A stretch of 64,000 nucleotides of DNA from Bacteroidales bacterium (GTDB lineage: Bacteria > Bacteroidota > Bacteroidia > Bacteroidales > WCHB1-69): positions 1-64,000 of the forward strand of contig JAFZZK010000005.1 in NCBI GenBank assembly GCA_017615795.1. The letters run 5' to 3'. Of the stretch, positions 7,975 through 17,189 are shown in pieces. The translations under genes and the position numbers were made by a program. The notes under the pieces are model-generated. The model was not told where the DNA came from, did no database searches, and saw only the letters and a program-made list of their open reading frames with translations. The stretch's first letter is position 1. Every line of letters starts with the position of its first letter.

Positions 7975-8988
7975 TCAACGAATCACTTTCGCGCACAAAT
8001 CCAACGCCACGCGGCAGTCGGGCGACACATCGCCGATGCCTCGCAGTTGAACAAAAACGACATGACCCTGCTGGTTTTTCTTATCCTGCTGCATAAAGTC
8101 GACCAGCCGCCGCACCTCATCCTCAGTAAACGCGGGGACACGGTAATGGCGACGCACCAAGCGCTCAACACGATCGGCATCTTCTTGGCGGCATTGCCCG
8201 ATCTGTGCCATCAGCCGACTCTCGTAGAACAATCCCAACGCAACGGCCTCGCCATGCGCAACAGGCCTGCCCTCTTCGGCAAACAGGCTCTCTATGGCGT
8301 GCCCGTAAGTGTGCCCCAAGTTCAGCACATGCCGCTCATGCAGGTCATAGGGATCTCTTTTCACAAATTCATGCTTGACAGAAATGCATTTGTCAATCCA
8401 TCCGGGTTGGATATTCCCGGGAGTTAGATGCTCCAGTGCCTCCAACTCGCAAAACAGGGCCGGGGCCCCAATGATGGCGCACTTGATCAGCTCGCCGAAA
8501 CCACTGAGCAGCTCTTTTTCCGACAAAGTCTGCAAGAACGACAAATCACAGGGCAGTTCGAACTCCGGCTGGCAGAATGTGCCGACACAATTCTTGACGT
8601 GCCGCACATTGACGCCGTTCTTGCCCCCGATGGCCGCGTCAATCATGGCCAACAAGGTGGTGGGGCAGTTGGCGAAGCGTACACCGCGCTTGTAGGTGGC
8701 CGCCACAAAGCCTCCGAGGTCGCAGACCATGCCGCCGCCGAAGTTGAGAATGAACACGTCGCGGTCACAGCAAGCCTCCAACAACTGCAGCCACAACTGC
8801 TCGGCCTGCGCAATCGATTTGGATGCATCGCCCGCAGGAACATCCATGAAGATTGTCGGGAATTCATGAGACAACTCGTCCCAATAGTGCGGATAAAGCG
8901 CTGACACCGTCGCATCGGCAATGACGACCAGCTTGCGCACCGAGCGCGCCCGCAGCTGCTGTTGCAATTCGGAAACAAGCGCGTTCAT
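7975..8988 (-). CDS. aroB: 3-dehydroquinate synthase AroB
   Basis: 337 residues, slightly shorter than the usual 350-360. Converts DAHP to 3-dehydroquinate, the second step of the shikimate pathway. NAD-binding motif GGGMVCDLGGFVAATYKRG is followed by PTTLLAMIDAAIGGKNGVN. Zinc ligands are expected in SGFGELIKCAI (Glu) and LNLGHTYGHAIE (His). The gene begins 3 bp after folB and is last in the minus-strand run typA-methyltransferase-folB-aroB. Confidence 0.96.
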   Translation of the reverse strand: MNALVSELQQQLRARSVRKLVVIADATVSALYPHYWDELSHEFPTIFMDVPAGDASKSIAQAEQLWLQLLEACCDRDVFILNFGGGMVCDLGGFVAATYKRGVRFANCPTTLLAMIDAAIGGKNGVNVRHVKNCVGTFCQPEFELPCDLSFLQTLSEKELLSGFGELIKCAIIGAPALFCELEALEHLTPGNIQPGWIDKCISVKHEFVKRDPYDLHERHVLNLGHTYGHAIESLFAEEGRPVAHGEAVALGLFYESRLMAQIGQCRQEDADRVERLVRRHYRVPAFTEDEVRRLVDFMQQDKKNQQGHVVFVQLRGIGDVSPDCRVALDLCAKVIR

Positions 8989-8991
8989 GGC

Positions 8992-9345
8992 CTACCCCTC
9001 CATCTCCACCGAAACATGGCTCATCTGGCCGCCCAACGGGGGATTGAGCTTGCAAATCTTGGCCTTGACCGTGATGACTGCGGAGAAGTCGCCCTTCACG
9101 GCCTCTATCATGCGGCGCGCCACGTGCTCCAGTAGGTGCGAAGGCTCACCCATCACACGTTGCACCGTCTGATAGACCAACGCATAGTTCACCGAGTCGT
9201 TCACATCATCGGTGGCTGCGGCTCGCGATGCATCGTAAGTAAGCCAAAGGTCAACGGAAAAGCGCGTCCCAATGATGCGTTCCTCATCGAAACATCCGTG
9301 GTGACTATAAAACTGCATGTCGGCAAGATGGATGGTCGTGTTCAT
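8992..9345 (-). CDS. folB: Dihydroneopterin aldolase FolB
   Basis: 117 residues, normal family length. Converts dihydroneopterin to 6-hydroxymethyl-dihydropterin in folate synthesis. Typical features are MQFYSHHGCFDEERIIGTRF (substrate pocket), DVNDSVNYALVYQTV and the HLLEHVARRM stretch, with a conserved Lys in VITVKAKICKLNPP. It lies 4 bp downstream of the methyltransferase gene and 3 bp upstream of aroB. Folate and chorismate pathways meet at 4-aminobenzoate, so the pairing makes metabolic sense. Confidence 0.94.
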   Translation of the reverse strand: MNTTIHLADMQFYSHHGCFDEERIIGTRFSVDLWLTYDASRAAATDDVNDSVNYALVYQTVQRVMGEPSHLLEHVARRMIEAVKGDFSAVITVKAKICKLNPPLGGQMSHVSVEMEG

Positions 9346-9349
9346 TGGA

Positions 9350-10165
9350 TTATTGTTTGGTGAAAACCATGTTCAGCCCGAAAAAGGCATAGTGGCACAG
9401 TTTCTTGTTTTTACTCTTGTATTGTTCTAAATCTATAATTTGCAACATGTTATGCGCATTGAAACGCCACGGGTAGCACCTGCGGATGTATTGGACGGAA
9501 TCCTCTTCCAACACAAAGCCGGCGCAGGCGAACGCCTCCCGCCATTGTGCCTCAGTACGGACATTTTCGTTGCCCATCAACACGTTTTTCTTCAACACGT
9601 CGTCATAGACGGAAATCACACGCTTGTTTCCGCGGCGCAGGAAAAGCATCGCACGCTTGACCAAACAGCCACCATTTTCTTCAATCAACACCAATTTGCC
9701 TCCTTTTTTCAGGGCTTTGTAAAAAATGCGCAACCCTTCGTCCAAAGGCTCGATATGGTGCAAGGTGTCCTGCAAAATGATGTAGTCATACTTTTCTTCT
9801 GGAATATTTTGGTCGAAGACATTGGCATATTCGTAGGCAAACAGGCTCGAATCACCATATTGTTTCCAGAAAAGCTTGCGTTTCTCGATTTCGTCGGCAT
9901 AGAACTCGATAGTAGTGCCATACGAGGGCGCGCCGTTCATGGCGAAATAGAGATCGGTGGAGCCGTAGCCGCACCCACAATCCCAAATGACGGGGTGCTG
10001 GGAAAGATCCACATGCTTGTCAATATATTCCAATCTTTGCAAAAAGTAGGCCTTGCGGTATTGCTGCTGGGACACACTGCCATCCACCAGCTTATAGTAG
10101 GGGTATAGCGACCTGTTTTGTCGCAATTCCTCACACAAATGCTGATAGAATTCCTCTTTTTGCAT
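9350..10165 (-). CDS. Class I SAM-dependent methyltransferase
   Basis: 271 residues. SAM-binding motif I is WDCGCGYGSTDLYF (about residues 54-67), preceded by a helical N-terminal region. Motif II/III-like segments are KYDYIILQDTLHHIEP and ALKKGGKLVLIEENGG. The second half (RAMLFLRRGNKRVISVYDD) is probably substrate-specific. The substrate cannot be told from sequence. It lies between typA (11 bp) and folB (4 bp) on the same strand and is probably co-transcribed with them. Confidence 0.85.
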   Translation of the reverse strand: MQKEEFYQHLCEELRQNRSLYPYYKLVDGSVSQQQYRKAYFLQRLEYIDKHVDLSQHPVIWDCGCGYGSTDLYFAMNGAPSYGTTIEFYADEIEKRKLFWKQYGDSSLFAYEYANVFDQNIPEEKYDYIILQDTLHHIEPLDEGLRIFYKALKKGGKLVLIEENGGCLVKRAMLFLRRGNKRVISVYDDVLKKNVLMGNENVRTEAQWREAFACAGFVLEEDSVQYIRRCYPWRFNAHNMLQIIDLEQYKSKNKKLCHYAFFGLNMVFTKQ

Positions 10166-10176
10166 AAAAGATGGTA

Positions 10177-11994
10177 TTATTGGGCACTTTCGGCACGTTG
10201 TGCGGCACGTTTGCGTTCAAGTTCGTCCAACAAGATCTTGCGCACGCGCAGCGACTGCGGGGTCACCTCCAAGTATTCGTCCTTGGCGATAAACTCCATG
10301 TACTGCTCCAACGAATACTTGATGGCGGGAGCCAGCACCAACTTCTCGTCAGAACCGGCAGCACGCATGTTGGAGAGCTTTTTCGACTTGCAGACGTTGA
10401 TGACCAAATCGCCTTGACGAATGTGCTCACCGATGACCTGGCCTGCATAGACGGGATCGCCCGGTTCGATGAAGAAGCGCCCGCGATCCTGCAGTTTGTT
10501 GAGAGAGTATGCATAAGCTTGGCCCGTCTCCATAGCGATGAGGGAACCGGCATGACGGCCGGGGATCTCGCCCTTCCAGGGCTCAAAGCCCGTGAAACGA
10601 TGGGATATGATAGCTTCGCCCTCGGTAGCCGTCAACAGCTGGTTAGTCAGGCCGATGAGGCCACGCGACGGGATATTGAAGTTCAAGTGCACACGGTCGT
10701 TCAGCGTGTCCATCGACATGAGTTCACCCTTGCGGCGCGACACGTAGTCGATGACGCGGGAGGACATCTCCTCGGGCACCAACACCAGCAGTTGCTCGAT
10801 AGGCTCGCATTTCTGGCCGTCGATTTCCTTAATAATAACTTGTGGTTGGCCCACTTGCAGCTCATAGCCCTCGCGGCGCATTGTCTCAATGAGAATGGAG
10901 AGGTGCAGGATGCCGCGTCCGTAGACGTTGAGACGGTCGGGGGAGTCGGTCTCCTCAATGCGCATGGCGAGATTCTTTTCCAGTTCTGCGAAAAGACGAT
11001 CACGCAAGTGTCTTGATGTTACATACTTACCTTCTTTGCCAAAGAACGGCGAATTGTTGATGGTGAACAACATGCTCATGGTGGGCTCGTCCACTTTGAT
11101 GGGCGTCAATTGCTCGGGGTTCTCGTAATCCGCCACCGTGTCGCCAATCTCGAAGTCGTCGAGACCAAGCACTGCACAAAGTTCGCCGGCTTCCACGGGA
11201 GTCTTGATCTTTTCCTTGCCAAGCCCTTCAAACACATAGAGTTCCTTCACTTTAGAATGCTGCACCGTACCGTCGCGCTTGACGAGGGAAACGTTTTGTC
11301 CCCACGTAATGGAGCCACGCTTGACGCGTCCCACTGCGATGCGCCCCACGTAGGAGGAGAAGTCGAGGGAGGAGATCATCATCTGGAGGTTCCCCTCTTC
11401 CGGATGCGGCGCGGGAATGTGCTTCACGATGGTGTCGAGCAGGTAGGAGATGTCGTTGGTGGGCGTTTTCCAGTCGGGTCCCATCCAGCCCTGCTTGGCT
11501 GAGCCATAGACTGTCGGGAAGTCGAGCTGCTCGTCGGAGGCACCGAGGTTGAACATCAGTTCAAAGACCGCTTCCTGTGCCAAATCGGGCTGACAATTGG
11601 GCTTGTCCACCTTGTTGATGACAACGATGGGCTTAAGGCCGAGTTCGATAGCCTTTTGGGTGACGAAGCGCGTCTGTGGCATGGGGCCTTCAAAGGCGTC
11701 CACCACGAGGAGCACACCGTCAGCCATGTTGAGCACACGTTCCACCTCGCCGCCGAAGTCGCTGTGGCCCGGCGTGTCGATAACATTGATTTTCACACCC
11801 TTATAGCGAACAGAAACATTCTTGGAGAGGATAGTGATACCTCTCTCGCGTTCAAGGTCGTTGTTGTCGAGCACCAAGTCCTGCACTTGTTGGTTGTCGC
11901 GGAAGAGGTGCGCCTGATACAATATTCTGTCCACGAGGGTTGTTTTGCCGTGGTCAACGTGCGCAATAATCGCTATGTTTCTAATTTCCTGCAT
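10177..11994 (-). CDS. typA: Ribosome-binding GTPase TypA/BipA
   Basis: 605 residues, standard length. Translational GTPase involved in 50S assembly and stress adaptation. The G1 motif is in [14 protein letters not shown], the switch region has [12 protein letters not shown]3 is [12 protein letters not shown] and G4 is [13 protein letters not shown]-like domains III and V and the TypA-specific C-terminal domain ([21 protein letters not shown]) are present. First gene of the run typA-methyltransferase-folB-aroB, with a promoter at 12020-12027. Confidence 0.97.
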   Translation of the reverse strand: MQEIRNIAIIAHVDHGKTTLVDRILYQAHLFRDNQQVQDLVLDNNDLERERGITILSKNVSVRYKGVKINVIDTPGHSDFGGEVERVLNMADGVLLVVDAFEGPMPQTRFVTQKAIELGLKPIVVINKVDKPNCQPDLAQEAVFELMFNLGASDEQLDFPTVYGSAKQGWMGPDWKTPTNDISYLLDTIVKHIPAPHPEEGNLQMMISSLDFSSYVGRIAVGRVKRGSITWGQNVSLVKRDGTVQHSKVKELYVFEGLGKEKIKTPVEAGELCAVLGLDDFEIGDTVADYENPEQLTPIKVDEPTMSMLFTINNSPFFGKEGKYVTSRHLRDRLFAELEKNLAMRIEETDSPDRLNVYGRGILHLSILIETMRREGYELQVGQPQVIIKEIDGQKCEPIEQLLVLVPEEMSSRVIDYVSRRKGELMSMDTLNDRVHLNFNIPSRGLIGLTNQLLTATEGEAIISHRFTGFEPWKGEIPGRHAGSLIAMETGQAYAYSLNKLQDRGRFFIEPGDPVYAGQVIGEHIRQGDLVINVCKSKKLSNMRAAGSDEKLVLAPAIKYSLEQYMEFIAKDEYLEVTPQSLRVRKILLDELERKRAAQRAESAQ

Positions 11995-12019
11995 CTTGCA
12001 TTTTTATTTTTTAAAGATG

Positions 12020-12027
12020 CAAAAATA
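12020..12027 (-). promoter_or_regulatory. -7 element for the typA operon
   Basis: TATTTTTG on the minus strand, 26 bp before typA and directly beyond the mreB terminator. Confidence 0.6.
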
Positions 12028-12029
12028 AT

Positions 12030-12068
12030 AAAAAAATTGGAGAGATACATATCCATGCATCTCTCCAA
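12030..12068 (-). terminator. Terminator of mreB
   Basis: A perfect 10-bp stem (TTGGAGAGAT at 12037-12046, complement at 12059-12068) with a 12-nt loop, followed on the minus strand by a U7 tract. It ends the mreB transcript just before the typA promoter. Confidence 0.8.
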
Positions 12069-12124
12069 CATATTAAGCAGTGGCCAACACTTGCATTGGC
12101 CTTTAATCGTATCATCTAAAAAGA

Positions 12125-13147
12125 CTATTTCATCAAGAACGGGAACTTGTCGAAGTTCTTGAGGGCGATGGCGGTACCGCGGGCAACAGCCTTGAGGGGG
12201 TCTTCGGCGATGTGTACCTTGAGGGTGGTTTTGCGGGCGATACGCTTATCGAGGCCGCGCAGCAGGGAGCCGCCGCCGGCAAGGTAGATGCCCGTCTTGT
12301 AGATATCGGCGGACAACTCAGGGGGCGTCTTCTCCAAGGCGTTGTTCACGGCAGTCTCGATGAGGGCGATGGAGCGGTCGAGAGCCTGGGCGATCTCGCG
12401 GTGGCTGACCTTGACGGCCACGGGGATGCCGCGCACCAAGTCACGGCCATAGACCTCATACTCGGCAGGCGGGTTCTCGATGTCTTCGAGAGCAGAGCCG
12501 ACGTTGATCTTGATCTGTTCGGCCGTAGCCACGCCGATGGCGATATTGTGCGTCTTGCGCATATAGTCGATGATGTCGCTGTTGAAGCGGTCGCCGGCGA
12601 CCTTGACGGAGGTGCTGGTCGTGATACCGCCGAGGGCGATGACGGCGATTTCGCTGGTGCCGCCACCGATGTCGATGACCATGTTGCCGTTGGCATCGAG
12701 CACATCAATGCCGATACCGATGGCGGCGGCCATCGGCTCGTGGATCATGCGCACGTCCTTGGCACCGGCCTGCTCGGCAGAGTCACGCACGGCGCGTTCC
12801 TCCACCTCGGTAATGCCGGAAGGAATGCATATCACCATCTTGAGGGAGGGGTTGAAGAAGTAGCCCTTGTTGCCCGTCATCTTGATGAATTCGCGCAACA
12901 TCATCTCGGTGCTCTGGAAGTCGGCAATGACCCCGTCGCGCAACGGGCGCTTGGTAATGATGCCCGCCGGCGTACGGCCTTCCATCATCAACGCCTTCTT
13001 GCCCACAGCCTTCACTGTCTTGGTCTGCGTGTCAATAGCGATGATGGACGGCTCGTCCACCACCACCTGGTTGTTATGGAGTATCACGGTGTTTGCCGTG
13101 CCTAAGTCTATTGCAATCTCTTTTGTGAAAAACGAAAACAGTCCCAT
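12125..13147 (-). CDS. mreB: Rod-shape actin homologue MreB
   Basis: 340 residues. Actin-like filament protein directing lateral cell-wall synthesis. The N-terminal phosphate-1 motif IDLGTANTVI is intact, as are RPLRDGVIADF, IGIDVLDANGNMVIDIGGGTSEIAVIALGG (phosphate 2) and the adenosine motif AGGGSLLRGL. No mreC, mreD or rodA follows; mreB is a single gene ending in its own terminator. This is unusual because mreBCD often cluster. It is divergent from the SPOR gene. Confidence 0.97.
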   Translation of the reverse strand: MGLFSFFTKEIAIDLGTANTVILHNNQVVVDEPSIIAIDTQTKTVKAVGKKALMMEGRTPAGIITKRPLRDGVIADFQSTEMMLREFIKMTGNKGYFFNPSLKMVICIPSGITEVEERAVRDSAEQAGAKDVRMIHEPMAAAIGIGIDVLDANGNMVIDIGGGTSEIAVIALGGITTSTSVKVAGDRFNSDIIDYMRKTHNIAIGVATAEQIKINVGSALEDIENPPAEYEVYGRDLVRGIPVAVKVSHREIAQALDRSIALIETAVNNALEKTPPELSADIYKTGIYLAGGGSLLRGLDKRIARKTTLKVHIAEDPLKAVARGTAIALKNFDKFPFLMK

Positions 13148-13165
13148 GTCTAAAATTTAAGTTTG

Positions 13166-13173
13166 CAAAAGTA
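13166..13173 (-). promoter_or_regulatory. -7 element for mreB
   Basis: TACTTTTG on the minus strand (TAnnTTTG), 19 bp before the mreB start. Confidence 0.55.
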
Positions 13174-13227
13174 CGAAATAATCACCTATAATACGTTTAC
13201 TTTTTGCAGATGTTACATTATTTTTTT

Positions 13228-13235
13228 TATTTTTG
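13228..13235 (+). promoter_or_regulatory. -7 element for SPOR gene and folD
   Basis: TATTTTTG, 15 bp before the ATG at 13250. This short distance supports that start over the longer upstream frame. Confidence 0.6.
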
Positions 13236-13249
13236 CCGAAAATATTTTT

Positions 13250-13642
13250 ATGAGACGATTCTTCATAACATTGGCGTTGATAGTTTGTTGCGTCGCCGGT
13301 TTCACGCAGAACTCGGTGCAGTACAACATCGAGCCGGCCATCGTGACCATCCAGGACGACTATGTGAGGACCTGGAAACGGTTGGGCGAGGTGGACGGCT
13401 ATCGCATCCAGATTGCGGCCGTGACCGGCACCAACTCCAAGAGCACGGCAGAGAACGAGCGGTTCCTTTTCCGCAGTCGCTTTCCCGAGACGCCCGCCTA
13501 TATTTCATACATGGAACCCTATTTCAGAATCCGCGTGGGCAACTACAAGACCCGCTTGGAGGCCTATTTTGCATTGGTGGAGATCCGGACGGCCTATCCC
13601 AACGCATACATCATCCCAGACAAGATAACATATTCAGAGTAA
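13250..13642 (+). CDS. Secreted SPOR domain protein
   Basis: 130 residues. A signal peptide (1-18, cleavage near AGFTQ) is followed by a SPOR-like fold at about 48-125. Two beta-alpha repeats are visible: GYRIQIAAVTG...AENERFLFRSRF and PYFRIRVGNYKTRLEAYFALVEIR...AYIIPDKI. SPOR domains bind septal peptidoglycan stripped of stem peptides, so a periplasmic, division-linked role is likely. The gene is divergent from mreB and 7 bp upstream of folD, so it is probably co-transcribed with folD. Confidence 0.85.
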   Translation: MRRFFITLALIVCCVAGFTQNSVQYNIEPAIVTIQDDYVRTWKRLGEVDGYRIQIAAVTGTNSKSTAENERFLFRSRFPETPAYISYMEPYFRIRVGNYKTRLEAYFALVEIRTAYPNAYIIPDKITYSE

Positions 13643-13649
13643 AAGCATT

Positions 13650-14510
13650 ATGAAAATCATCGATGGCAAGGCGTGTGCCCTGCAGATCAAAGGCGAGATT
13701 GCACAGGAAGTGGAATCCATCAAGATGAGAGGGTTGCGCCCTCCCCAATTGGCCATCATACTCGTGGGCAATCGCGAGGACAGCCTCTCCTACGTGCGCA
13801 GCAAGGCCAACACCTGCCGGTCGCTCGGCATGGAGTGCCAAACCCACCTGCTGCCCGACGACACGCCGGAAGCCGACCTCTACGCCCTCGTCGACAGCCT
13901 CAACCATGACGCTTACGTCGACGCCATCCTCATCCAGTTGCCCCTGCCCGACCATTACGACAGCGCGCGCATCCTCGACTCCATCGACTACCGAAAGGAT
14001 GCCGACGGCCTGCATCTCATGAACGTGGGACTGCTCCATCTCGGCGAGCCCTACGTGATGCCTTGCACCCCCAAGGGCATCCTGACCCTGCTCTCCACCA
14101 ACGGCATCGAAGTGGCAGGCCGACACGCCGTGGTCATCGGGCGCAGCCAGCTCGTGGGCGAACCCACCGCACAGCTGCTCATCCGCAAAAACGCCACCGT
14201 CACCCTCTGCCACTCCCACACCCGAAACCTGCCGGAGCTGACACGTCTGGCCGACATCGTCATCACCGCCGCCGGACATCCCGGACTGCTGAAACCCGAA
14301 GACCTCAAAGAGGGTGCCGTGCTCATCGACGTGGCCATCAACCGCACCGAAGAGGGGCTCGTGGGCGATGTTTACAGCCCCGCCACCTGCGAAGCATTGG
14401 ACAAGCGACTCAGTGCCGCCACGCCCGTGCCCGGCGGCGTCGGCCCCATGACCATCGCCATGCTCATGAACAACGTGCTCGACATGTACAAGATGGGGAG
14501 CCGAGAATAA
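13650..14510 (+). CDS. folD: Methylenetetrahydrofolate dehydrogenase/cyclohydrolase FolD
   Basis: 286 residues. Bifunctional enzyme interconverting 5,10-methylene-, methenyl- and 10-formyl-tetrahydrofolate. Active-site features: YVRSKANTC (with the catalytic Lys), VDAILIQLPLPDH, and the NADP-binding segment VVIGRSQLVGEPTAQLL. The C-terminal PVPGGVGPMTIAMLM signature is complete. It follows the SPOR gene at 7 bp and is convergent with the M64 peptidase gene; heptamer-phased repeats lie in the short gap. Confidence 0.97.
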   Translation: MKIIDGKACALQIKGEIAQEVESIKMRGLRPPQLAIILVGNREDSLSYVRSKANTCRSLGMECQTHLLPDDTPEADLYALVDSLNHDAYVDAILIQLPLPDHYDSARILDSIDYRKDADGLHLMNVGLLHLGEPYVMPCTPKGILTLLSTNGIEVAGRHAVVIGRSQLVGEPTAQLLIRKNATVTLCHSHTRNLPELTRLADIVITAAGHPGLLKPEDLKEGAVLIDVAINRTEEGLVGDVYSPATCEALDKRLSAATPVPGGVGPMTIAMLMNNVLDMYKMGSRE

Positions 14511-14522
14511 AGTATCAATTTC

Positions 14523-14543
14523 AGGAATCAGAAGTCAGGCATC
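14523..14543. repeat. Heptamer-phased repeat (AGgAaTC-like)
   Basis: Three consecutive 7-mers, AGGAATC, AGAAGTC and AGGCATC, between the convergent folD and M64 genes. One of several sites in the window where intergenic DNA shows a 7-bp period with a different core sequence. Confidence 0.45.
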
Positions 14544-14572
14544 AACCACCTGTCACAAACGGGTGACGACTA

Positions 14573-15859
14573 CTATTTTGAGTAGTAATCAATCACCTCC
14601 TCCAGCACCTTGTGGCAAACAGGGCAAAAATCATTGTAACGGATCTGGTGCATGGTGCAGTGCAGCGCGGGACGATAGACTCCCTTGGCCACGTATCCGC
14701 CACCCTCATAGACACCCAACCGGTTGAAATTGGGGTCATCCTTCTTGACTTCCGGGGTGGGTACGGGCGTGGATTTGTCCAGCATGGATTTCCACTTGGA
14801 ATCAAAATCAACCAGCGTGGTCACATTCGGCTCCACAGGCTCGATGCCTGCGGGATAGAAATCCTGCACCGACACATCGGATGTATAGTATTCGTCGGCC
14901 AGCCCGCCAATAAGGTGACCCATTTCGTGCACGATGACATAGTCGGGGTAATCGCCATGGTTATAGACAGTGCAATAGAAATTGTAGATGCCGCCGCCGC
15001 CATATTTCTCGCTGTTGCAGATGATGACGATAGCATCGTAAGGCGCGTCGTCTGCCACATCCTGCATGTGCCATACCCCAAGACACATCAGGTAGCGGTC
15101 AAGGTCAAGCGCATTGTAAGCACAGTTCAACAGAGTCTTCACGTAAATGTTGTTCTGCGGCTGTGTGATGCCCGATTGCTCGGAATAGCCCTCTATAGCA
15201 CGAATATTGACCTTGCTGGCCATATCCTTGTACGGCGAGCAGTTCATCACGTAGGAGGCAAAGCGCTTCATGTCGTGTTTCAGCACCTTCTTGTCCTTTT
15301 TGGCGTACCCGTCGGGGATAAAGAGGATGTCGATGGCCTTGTCGGGCGTGTTGCCCTTGTGCAGGTTCATCACCTTGTATTCCTTTTTCATCGCTTCCGT
15401 CGGAGTGGTGCGGGGATTGTAGTAGCCTTCGTAGAGCACTTCCGAGTTACGCTTGCGGTCGTAGGAGGTGAATTTCAGACGCACGGTGTTCTTGGGATAG
15501 GGAATGTTGACACTCTCCTCCATTCTCGCCACCTCGGTCTTGGCGCGCTCGGTGGTCTTGTACTCCGTGAAGAGACAGGAGTAGCTGCGGCTGTAAATCA
15601 GCTTGTTCGTCAAAGAGTCGAACACCTCTATGGCGATATCTCCATAGAATTTAGGTTCGATAAGATAGGCACGCGTGCCGCTCCAGACGCCTCCGGCAGT
15701 GTAATGGTGAATCTCCAAAGATTCTGACTGGTGGTCTCCGATATGCAAATAGTTGACACGAAGTGTCTTATTGACAAAATATGTGTCAAAGTGCTGGGCA
15801 AACGCCGACATGGACACAACCATGGCTAAAAGGAGCAATAACGCGGTCTTCTTTCTCAT
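14573..15859 (-). CDS. M64 family (IgA-peptidase-like) metallopeptidase
   Basis: 428 residues, secreted. The chosen start at 15859 (MRKKTALLLLLAMV) gives a clean signal peptide ending near SAFAQ; a longer frame adds an implausible Lys-rich lead. The N-terminal M64_N-type beta domain is followed by the catalytic domain with HEMGHLIGGLADEYY, the HExxH zinc site with downstream Asp/Glu. A Cys pair (FCPVC) lies near the C-terminus. Family members are named for cleaving IgA, but many are general secreted peptidases. No T9SS sorting domain is seen. Confidence 0.9.
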   Translation of the reverse strand: MRKKTALLLLLAMVVSMSAFAQHFDTYFVNKTLRVNYLHIGDHQSESLEIHHYTAGGVWSGTRAYLIEPKFYGDIAIEVFDSLTNKLIYSRSYSCLFTEYKTTERAKTEVARMEESVNIPYPKNTVRLKFTSYDRKRNSEVLYEGYYNPRTTPTEAMKKEYKVMNLHKGNTPDKAIDILFIPDGYAKKDKKVLKHDMKRFASYVMNCSPYKDMASKVNIRAIEGYSEQSGITQPQNNIYVKTLLNCAYNALDLDRYLMCLGVWHMQDVADDAPYDAIVIICNSEKYGGGGIYNFYCTVYNHGDYPDYVIVHEMGHLIGGLADEYYTSDVSVQDFYPAGIEPVEPNVTTLVDFDSKWKSMLDKSTPVPTPEVKKDDPNFNRLGVYEGGGYVAKGVYRPALHCTMHQIRYNDFCPVCHKVLEEVIDYYSK

Positions 15860-15904
15860 TGTCTCTTTTTTTTTGCAAGATGAGTTTTCTATTGATTTTT
15901 TTTC

Positions 15905-15912
15905 TATCTTTG
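15905..15912 (+). promoter_or_regulatory. -7 element for tRNA-Thr
   Basis: TATCTTTG (TAnnTTTG), 14 bp upstream of the first tRNA base, the spacing expected for a primary transcript with a short 5' leader. Confidence 0.65.
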
Positions 15913-15926
15913 CGTCCTCAAAAAAA

Positions 15927-15999
<73 letters not shown>

Positions 16000-16006
16000 C
16001 ACAGAC

Positions 16007-16040
16007 AGGCCGATTATTCGTAATCGGCCTTTATTTTTTT
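16007..16040 (+). terminator. Terminator of tRNA-Thr, inside the kinase 3' end
   Basis: A perfect 10-bp stem (AGGCCGATTA at 16007-16016) with a UUCG loop, followed by TTATTTTTTT. The right half covers the last codons of the oppositely oriented kinase gene, and its stop codon is at 16014-16016. No U-tract exists on the minus strand. Confidence 0.8.
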
Positions 16041-16991
16041 CACTTCTTTCCAAACTTCGTCGGGCAATTTTGCGCCGATGTGTTCCACCATACGTGCGGA
16101 AAGATAGGAGGCTAACTCCCCACATTGGGCGGGCGTGTAGCCGTTGAGCAGGCCATACAGCACACCTGAAGCATAAATGTCGCCGGCCCCGGTGGTGTCG
16201 CGTGCTTCCGTCAGTTGGGCTTCCACGCGTGTGATTTGACCCTCTTTCTTGATCCAGGACCCATCCTTGCCCACCTTGACAATGGCCACGCCGCAGTATT
16301 TGGAAAGCTCTTCCAGTGCCTCCAAGCCCTCTTTTCCCGTGAATGCCTTGGCCTCTTCTTCGTTGGCAAAGATGATATCGACATAGTCGGTCAACAGCAT
16401 CTTCACGAAGTCGTAGTTGGCCTCGATAATGTTGTAGCTGGCCATGTCCATGGAAATCTGAAGTCCCTTTTCCTTGGCGATTTGGCAGATGCGGAGGATA
16501 AGGTCGTGGTTGAAGATGAGGTAGCCCTCCACGTGGACGCAATCGTATTCGTCAAAAACGGCAGGGTCGATCTCGCCGGGTGTCATGGTGGCGGCGGCGC
16601 CGAGGTAGGTGGCGAAGGTGCGCTCGGCATCGGCGGTGATGAAGGTGGTGGCGATGCCCGTGTCGATGTCGGAGTCGATGAGGTGCGGCGTGACCCCGAA
16701 GCGGCGCATGTCCTCGCGGAAGAAATCGCCCATCTTGTCGCGGCCTACCTTGCCGATGTAGCCAGCGGGTGCTCCAAGACGCGCAATGCCGTGGATGGTG
16801 TTGGAGGTGGAGCCTCCCGTGGCGCAGACCTGCTTCAACTGCTCAATATCCTTGTGCAGCTCGCGCTTGCGGTCGGCGTCAATCATCACCATGCCCCCCT
16901 TGTCCAAGCCCAAATCAGCCAGAATTTTGTCATCATCGATGTTTACCAACACATCGACCAGTGCGTTTCCAATGCCTAATATCTTTTTCAT
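16014..16991 (-). CDS. PfkB family carbohydrate kinase (adenosine kinase-like)
   Basis: 325 residues. Ribokinase/PfkB fold. N-terminal signature GGSTSNTIHGIARLG; C-terminal anion-hole signature DTTGAGDIYASGVLYGL with the catalytic Asp in GAGD. Overall layout (IGNALVDVLV start, YLGAAATMTP) matches the adenosine kinase-like group common in Bacteroidota, but sugar specificity cannot be proven from sequence. It is last in the run holA-valS-small membrane protein-kinase, 3 bp after the small gene. Its 3' end overlaps the tRNA-Thr terminator. Confidence 0.88.
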   Translation of the reverse strand: MKKILGIGNALVDVLVNIDDDKILADLGLDKGGMVMIDADRKRELHKDIEQLKQVCATGGSTSNTIHGIARLGAPAGYIGKVGRDKMGDFFREDMRRFGVTPHLIDSDIDTGIATTFITADAERTFATYLGAAATMTPGEIDPAVFDEYDCVHVEGYLIFNHDLILRICQIAKEKGLQISMDMASYNIIEANYDFVKMLLTDYVDIIFANEEEAKAFTGKEGLEALEELSKYCGVAIVKVGKDGSWIKKEGQITRVEAQLTEARDTTGAGDIYASGVLYGLLNGYTPAQCGELASYLSARMVEHIGAKLPDEVWKEVKKIKADYE

Positions 16992-16994
16992 ATT

Positions 16995-17186
16995 CTATTT
17001 GTTATCTTGAGAATCTTGTTGTTTACGCTTTTTTTCCAAAATGGCATAACTTATCCAATATCCGAGTGTCACGGCCAGCGTGATACCCACCATAATAGGA
17101 AATCGTTCCTTGAGATCGGTGGCCAAGAAGGTGAACGGCACCAGGAAGGCGGCCAGGATGATGAAAAAACGCAGGACGGCTTTCAT
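16995..17186 (-). CDS. Small two-helix membrane protein
   Basis: 63 residues, not recognised. Two hydrophobic segments (about 4-22 and 31-49) are joined by a short charged loop (DLKERFP), and the protein ends in a polar Lys/Gln/Asp-rich tail. It lies 3 bp from both valS and the kinase gene and is clearly part of that operon. The tight spacing on both sides supports it as a real gene. No function is proposed. Confidence 0.7.
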   Translation of the reverse strand: MKAVLRFFIILAAFLVPFTFLATDLKERFPIMVGITLAVTLGYWISYAILEKKRKQQDSQDNK

Positions 17187-17189
17187 GTT

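Noticed and set aside
12083..12102. Second small hairpin (GGCCAA...TTGGCC) after mreB
   Set aside because: Short stem with no U-tract on either strand; the hairpin at 12037-12068 explains termination better.
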